A program made the position numbers and the translations under genes. The notes below the pieces were generated by a model. That model was given only the letters and a program-made list of their open reading frames with translations. It did no database searches and was not told the origin of the DNA. This document shows positions 58,702 through 64,000 of a stretch of 64,000 nt of DNA, one piece after another. Numbering within the stretch: the first letter of the stretch is position 1; the number at the start of each line of letters is the position of its first letter. The stretch covers positions 1 through 64,000 of the forward strand of contig JAMYHL010000021.1 in NCBI GenBank assembly GCA_025531455.1, in the 5' to 3' direction. This stretch comes from Apiotrichum sp. Y4204. Its lineage: Eukaryota; Basidiomycota; Tremellomycetes; Trichosporonales; Trichosporonaceae.

Positions 58702-60452
58702 ATGGGCCTCTCGCGAACAGCACGGATCAAGACCCTTCTGGTCATTGATACCTGCTTTTTCTTCCTCGTGAGTCGCTTACCATAGGGAAGACATGCTCAT
58801 ATCGCCAGGAACTCATCGTCGGTTATGCCGTCGGCTCGCTTGCGCTCGTGGCCGACTCGTTCCACATGCTGAAGTGAGTTGCTAGCGCTTCCTCAACTCT
58901 AACCCCAGCGACATCCTCTCCCTCATCGTCGCGCTTTACACCATCCGTCTCGCAACATCGCCCAGCTCGGCCAAGAACTCGTACGGTTGGCAGCGCGCGG
59001 AGATTCTCGGCGCACTCATCAACGGCGTCTTCCTCATCGCGCTCTGCAGCTCGATTGGCCTCGAGGCCATCGGCCGGCTCATCTCGCCCCCTGGTAGGTG
59101 GTTGCACGTTGCGCGTGGTGCTGCGCACTGCCAAAATTATTTTCGTCACTAACCCTTCAGAAATTACAAACCCCAAGCTCATCGTGTTGGTTGGCTCGCT
59201 CGGACTGTTGAGCAATATCGTCGGTCTGGCCCTGTTCCACGAGCACGGCCACGGCGGGCACTCGCACGGACCTTCCAAGCCCACCGGACCGATTGCGCTG
59301 CCGGACGATGATGATGAGCCAGAGCCCGTGCCCATTCCTCGCACGCGCTCCGATTCGCTCTCTTCCCTGTACCAGCACCCGGCAGAGACCCGTGCCCAGA
59401 TTATCCAGTCCGGCCAGAGCCTTGGTGCGTCCGAGGAGGGTGGTTTCCTCGCCATGTCGCCTCCGCTCCACGGCCGCAAGTCTAGCCTTTCGGCGCATGC
59501 CCGTCGCGGCACCTCCGGCAACATTCGCCACCGCTCTAGTGCCCCCGCGGTGCCCACTACGGCCAGCACCGAGCCTGTTGCCCCGACCGCGGCCAGCAGC
59601 GACACTGCGGTTGAGAACACTGCGGTGGTCGTTACGCCTGCGACGCCGAATGCCTCCACTGCGCATGCCGCTGACGAGCATGATGCCGAGCGCGGAGTTG
59701 CGGCAAAGGGCGGCGATCACGACCACGACCACGGCCACGGCCACGGCGGCGGGGGTCATGGCCACATGAACATGCACGGCGTGTTCCTTCACGTCCTCGG
59801 TGATGCGTGAGTAAGGAGGATCGGAGCACAGCTGACCACAGTCTCGGCAACATTGGTGTCATCTCCGCTGGTCTTGTCATTTGGTTGTAAGTTGCTGCTC
59901 CTTTTCAAAGCACAGCAGCTGACAGACAGCTGTGAAGGCACGTGGACGCTCTACTTTGACCCTGGCGTATCGCTCCTCATTACCTGCATCATCTTCTCGT
60001 CCGCCATGCCGCTCGTCAAGTCTGCGTCTGCGATCCTGATGCAGGGTGTGCCGCAGCACGTCTCGCTCGAGGCCGTGCGTTCGGCGATCAAGAGTGTTGA
60101 CGGCGTCTTGTCGGTGCACGAGCTGCACGTCTGGCAGCTCTCGGAGACGACCTCTGTCGCGTCGGTCCACGTTCTGATCCTCGACGGCGTCGACTACATG
60201 GAGGTGGCGAACCAGATCCGCAAGGTGCTCCACTCGCAGGGCATCCACAGCGTGACGATCCAGCCCGAGTTCTCGTCCGCGTCGCGTGCGCTCTCGGATG
60301 ACGAGTCGGACGCGAACGCCACCACCTGCCTGATCCGCTGCCCGCCCGATCAGTGCGTCGCCGACACGTGCTGCCCGCCGCCTGAGGCACTCGCGGAGCA
60401 GGACGACGCCGAGTCGAGCCACGCAAACTCGACGCACTCGCACACGCACTAG
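58702..60452 (+). CDS. ZRC1: CDF-family zinc transporter (Zrc1/Cot1 type)
   Basis: Exons 58702-58767, 58809-58873, 58909-59093, 59161-59806, 59842-59886 and 59930-60452 give 509 aa. The antiporter moves Zn2+ (and perhaps Co2+) into the vacuole in exchange for protons. Membrane helices 1-2 carry SLALVADSFHMLNDILSL, with the paired HxxxD zinc site. Helix 5 has HVLGDALGNIGV, the second HxxxD site. The cytosolic loop is unusually long and rich in His: HEHGHGGHSHG, and later GDHDHDHGHGHGGGGHGH. The C-terminal domain has VHELHVWQLSE. A Cys-rich tail (CLIRCPPDQC, then DTCCPPPE) and a final HSHTH add further metal ligands. Confidence 0.92.
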
Positions 60453-61384
60453 AAAACCCAACAAGATAGTATAGTTCTTTTTCTAAAGTAGACGTAGTGC
60501 AGGTGTTCCGCCTATCACTCTCCCCCCCTATTACTCTCCTCCACCACCTTCATCCCGTCCACCCTACCCCGGTTCACCCTCAACTCCTGCCTATAGGCCC
60601 TCTACACCAGACATTGCATTCTAGCGAGAGACATCATGCCATGCAGCATCTATTGATTGAAGTAGTGGAGATGCGTCAGAAACAGCGAACGAAGCATGCG
60701 GCTGCGAAGAAGTGGGAGATGGGTCGCGCTTCGACTTTTATGTCCGTGGCAAGCTGCAACCAAGGCGACCATAGGGATAGTCATCAGAACAGAGCGCCAC
60801 CAACCCGCAAGGAAACCGAACTACTGGCCATACACTCGTCGCCAGTCGAATGCGCGTGTATCGCCAGCGCCACTCATTATTCAATCGGAGCTACTTGACG
60901 CAAGGCTCTTTGTGCAATCACATTGAGAAAGGAGCAGAGGCTGCAGTAGCGTTAACCAGAGCCTCCAGAGCTGTTGCTAAAAGTTGGTATACAATCGTCA
61001 ATTTTAACACCCCACAGACCCACTCTCCATGCAACGGGGACTGCCACCCTTGTTGATCTGTGAGCTAGGCCTCGCAGGCAGCCCGACAGCATCGCCAGCA
61101 TCATGAGTCTTCCTCTGCGGCCCCGCCAAGCCTTCTTTTCAATCTAAAGTTTTGCCCTCGTGCAATGCAAAGCTCGGCACGTCGGTCACGTCCACAATGG
61201 GATCTTGCGCACGCCTCGTCAGTCTGTCAGTCTGTCAGTCTCTCAGAAAACGATTGTCCCGCCAGCCCAGTCCCATCCGCGCATGAGAGAATGATGAGAA
61301 AATGCATACGAAATCTGGGAAGTCAGCTTAAACTCCACTCTTTTCTTCTCTCCCTCTTCCAAACACACAAAACTCACCACCAGC
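60453..61384. other. intergenic stretch between convergent genes
   Basis: A CT-rich 3' flank of the zinc transporter (60500-60600), then mixed sequence. GTCAGTCTGTCAGTCTGTCAGTCTCTCAG near 61218-61245 is a short tandem repeat. No supported gene. Confidence 0.45.
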
Positions 61385-61684
61385 CTAGACCTTTCCAGCA
61401 GCACCGAGCTTCCCGCTCGGCACGACACCCGCGCCCTCGGGCCTCCGGCGCTGGAGGAACTGTTCTCCCTCAGCGAGCGTGACGTTCTTCACGGTAACGA
61501 GCTCCTTGACGCGGAGGATCTTGCCCGCCGCCGCGGCCGAGTGCTCCTGCAGCACGCTCTGGTGCATCCTGTGCAGACCGAGCGCCTCGAGGGTCGCGGC
61601 GCTCCGTGGGGGCAGGCCGCGCGAGCTGCGGACCAGCGTGATCAGGTAGTGTGTTGGGTTGGCGAGGCGGAGGGACGGGATCAT
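61385..61684 (-). CDS. MRPL33: mitochondrial large-subunit ribosomal protein uL30m
   Basis: A single exon of 99 aa. It begins MIPSLRLANPTHYLITLVRS and continues RGLPPRSAATLEALGLHRMHQSV, the uL30/L30 fold signature, with GKILRVKELVTVKNV matching the last strand. This is the mitochondrial (bacterial-type) L30, named MRPL33 in yeast. The C-terminal tail (LQRRRPEGAGVVPSGK) is specific. It is divergent from ARG3 with 348 bp between start codons. Confidence 0.85.
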   Translation of the reverse strand: MIPSLRLANPTHYLITLVRSSRGLPPRSAATLEALGLHRMHQSVLQEHSAAAAGKILRVKELVTVKNVTLAEGEQFLQRRRPEGAGVVPSGKLGAAGKV

Positions 61685-62032
61685 CGTGGGAGATGTGGGG
61701 ACGGTACGGGTTCGGTGGGTTGGTTTCGCGGCGCGCGTCGAGTCGGGGTTACGAGTCGATGGTCGAGGAGCGTTGGAGCTTGGAGTCGGGAGTTCGGAGC
61801 TTGGAGATGGAGTTGTCGAGTTGAACGATGAATGTTCGGACTCGAACTCGAAGTCGGGGGTCGCTCGGATGATCGGCGCGTGAAAAAATTAATGACGTGT
61901 TAAAACACTGATAAGCGGCCAATCCTCATCTCGACGGCCAATCTCGACCAGAAAAGGCCATACAAAGTTAAGTCGACCAAAAGCAAAGTCACATCTCCTC
62001 CATCTCTCACTACCCCCTCACCCTCACTCACG
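61685..62032. promoter_or_regulatory. divergent promoter, uL30m / ARG3
   Basis: A 348-bp head-to-head region between two genes for mitochondrial proteins. It has GGAGCTTGGAG direct repeats at about 61771-61806 and a CGGCCAATC(C/T)..CTCGACGGCCAATC pair at about 61917-61945. No clear TATA box. Confidence 0.4.
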
Positions 62033-63469
62033 ATGCTCACCCTCAACCGCGCTCTTCCCGCGAGCGCACGCCTTGCGCGCTGCCTCTCGACTACCGCCGT
62101 GCGCGCGAACGAGAGCGCCGGAACATATTATGAGCGCCGCCAGCCGAGCCGGGACAACCGTGACCGCGCGCCGCGCAAGCCGATGAACACGGACGAGCAG
62201 CGCCAGCAGCGCCTGGCAACGGTCAAGCGCGTGCTGGAGCACCGCGCGATGACCCCAGCGCCGCATCTCCTCACGCTCGCGGACCTGAGCCCCGCGCAGA
62301 TTGAGACTATCGTGCACAATGCGCTTGCGCTCAAGGTCTGCGTCAAGCAGTTTGGCACGGCGTCGGTCCGCAAGTCGCTGTCGGACCGGAGTGTCGCGCT
62401 CATGTTCTCGAAGCGCAGCACGCGGACGCGTGTCGCATCCGAGACCTCGGTGACGACACTTGGCGGAAACGCAATGTTCCTCGGCTCGGGGGATATCCAG
62501 CTCGGCGTGAATGAGAGCCTGCGCGACACGGCGACGGTCGTCGGCTCGATGGTCGACGGCATCATGGCCCGCGTGAACGGCCACGAGGAGGTCGAGACGC
62601 TCGCAAAGTACTCGCCTGTCCCCGTTATCAACGCGCTCTCGGACCTGTACCACCCGACGCAGATTCTCGCCGACCTGCTTACCCTCATCGAGGTGTACAG
62701 CAGCGGCGACGTGCGCCTCCCCGATGTCGTTGCCGATGCCCCAGGGCCGATGGGCACCAAGGCGCGCCGCTGGGCCCAGGACCACTTTGCGTTTGACAAG
62801 CTCCTCAAGGGCAAGAAGCTCGCATGGGTCGGCGACACGAACAACATGACCAACGAGTTCCTCGTCGTCATGCCCCGTCTCGGCATGGAAGTCAGCGTCG
62901 CCGCGCCAAAGGGATACGACAAGGTCGACCCCCGTGTCTGGGCCCGTGTGTGAGTAGCGTGGGACGTGGGAGAATGATGGCGGGCGAAGCGACCGCCTCC
63001 AATTCACTGCCTTGCGCCCTCTTCCTGCAACTGACAGCAGTACCGAGGCGGGCACCGAGTCGCTGATTAGCTTTACGAACTCGCCGGCCGAGGCGCTCAA
63101 GGACGCCGACATTGTCGTGACGGACACGTGGATCTCGATGGGCCAGGAGGAGGAGGCCGCGTCGCGCCTCTCTGCGTTTGCAGGTTACCAGCTGACCAAC
63201 AAGCTCATCAACGAGTCGGGGGCAAAACCCGACTGGAAGTTTATGCACTGTCTCCCGCGCCACCAGGAGGAGGTCGACGACGAGGTCTTTTACGGGCCCC
63301 GCTCCGTCGTCTTCCCCGAGGCTGAGAACCGCAAGTGGACCATCATGGCTGTGTTTGAGTGAGTGATAGAGCGGGTGCGGAGACACTGCCGTCCGCGCTC
63401 CTTGCCTCTCCTTAAGACTTCATTGCTGACCCCCTCAGCGCGTTCATGGGCCGCTGGACGCATGCTTAA
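62033..63469 (+). CDS. ARG3: ornithine carbamoyltransferase, mitochondrial
   Basis: Exons 62033-62949, 63038 or 63041-63358, and 63439-63469 give 421-422 aa. The enzyme makes citrulline from ornithine and carbamoyl phosphate in arginine synthesis. [20 protein letters not shown] is a mitochondrial presequence. The carbamoyl-phosphate site SKRSTRTR is at about residue 128, HPTQ ([11 protein letters not shown]) at about 208, and the ornithine-binding HCLP (MHCLPRH) at about 375. The last 10-codon exon rebuilds [11 protein letters not shown]. The exon 2 acceptor is CAGCAG, so products with or without one residue are possible. Confidence 0.95.
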
Positions 63470-64000
63470 AGAGGGAAGAAGCGGAGTACACCAAAGCACA
63501 CCCTATGTCGGATGCATCGATGGCAGATATTAGTGGGCAGTTGGGACGGTGCGAGTTGGGAGTTTTCCGGCCTTGATGTACGATCGTGCAGGTTCTGCAT
63601 ATAGTTTCCGGACTAAATTAGGGGCCTCTTCGTCGGAAAGGTCGGCTCCAACGACAACACCAACACTCTGCTCACTGCTGCACCTCTCTCGCTTTATCAC
63701 TCCGTCGCTTACCCCCGCTCTCACCACAGCATCCGCGCATCCACGATTTTGCCGTTCACGCGCTGGCGGCCATTCCAGCCGCCAAACTAACTCTTCCGGC
63801 TGCTGCAGGTGCTCGCCATTCCCCCCATCCTGTGCTGGCCGCCGTCACTGTAATAGCCGAGTTTTGCACCCTCTATCTCATCAAATTCAGTCCTTTGCCC
63901 CATGCTTCTTTGCAGGGTCTTTGATCAGTATATCAAGACCTGTAGCAGAGTGAGTCGCATGCATACAACCGCCCACAGGTGAAAGTTACACGGAAATAAC
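63470..64000. other. 3' flank of ARG3 to window end
   Basis: 63670-63850 is C/T-rich and could be the leader of a gene beyond the window. A GTGAGT-like donor context is present near 63950, but no coding exon is supported. Confidence 0.35.

Noticed and set aside
62024..63127. A 367-codon minus-strand frame
   Set aside because: Antisense shadow of ARG3, whose catalytic motifs are on the plus strand.

Overview
This window is nuclear DNA of a basidiomycete yeast, most likely of the Trichosporonales (Trichosporon / Cutaneotrichosporon / Apiotrichum group). The signs are intron-rich genes with short introns (about 29-60 nt, GTGAGT donors, CTAAC or CTGAC branch points, YAG acceptors), GC-rich third codon positions, a eukaryotic gene set (Psf2, proteasome beta-4, Sec7-type Arf-GEF, uS14/Rps29, PUF, PRMT5) and a flavoprotein of the phenol hydroxylase type known from Trichosporon cutaneum. 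The taxonomic call is an inference. All exon borders were read by eye from splice signals, phase and family similarity.

Layout. 0-4.3 kb: a poly-Asn, cysteine-rich putative zinc-finger gene, a degenerate tRNA-Glu-like element, a clean intron-containing tRNA-Lys(CTT), then non-coding DNA. 4.3-9.8 kb: threonine aldolase (+) and UDP-glucose pyrophosphorylase UGP1 (-). 9.8-12.2 kb: no supportable gene. 12.2-22.1 kb: an SGNH-hydrolase-like membrane protein (-) divergent from PSF2 (+); proteasome subunit PRE1/PSMB2 (-) divergent from a large Gea/GBF1 Arf-GEF (+). 23.0-25.3 kb: phenol hydroxylase-like monooxygenase (+). 25.3-30.2 kb: two minus-strand genes of unknown function in a diverged tandem duplication that also carried along a remnant of the monooxygenase 3' end. 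31.3-36.9 kb: RPS29 with microexons, then a PUF RNA-binding protein. 37.5-43.3 kb: thioredoxin-reductase-like flavoprotein (+) and 5-oxoprolinase OXP1 (-), the latter divergent from a Sec2-domain Rab-GEF (+, 44.2-46.1 kb).

46.1-54.7 kb is an accessory, lineage-specific region. It holds a small secreted pre-pro-protein with an SH3b-like mature domain, then three tandem paralogues of an alanine-rich protein family I do not recognise (called the AGE family here, after a conserved Ala-Gly-Glu motif). These have near-identical TATA promoters and repeated flanks. Between copies 1 and 2, on the minus strand, sits a small basic gene whose C-terminal module is shared with the unknown gene at 25.5-27.3 kb. 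This is the best candidate for something undescribed. 54.7-63.5 kb returns to conserved genes: PRMT5 (-) divergent from a CDF zinc transporter (+), and mitochondrial uL30 (-) divergent from ornithine carbamoyltransferase ARG3 (+).

The genes do not form one pathway. They cover primary metabolism (UGP1, ARG3, OXP1, threonine aldolase), trafficking (Arf-GEF, Rab-GEF), translation and RNA control (Rps29, uL30m, PUF, tRNA-Lys) and replication or proteolysis (Psf2, Pre1). No transposon, rRNA operon or CRISPR array was seen.
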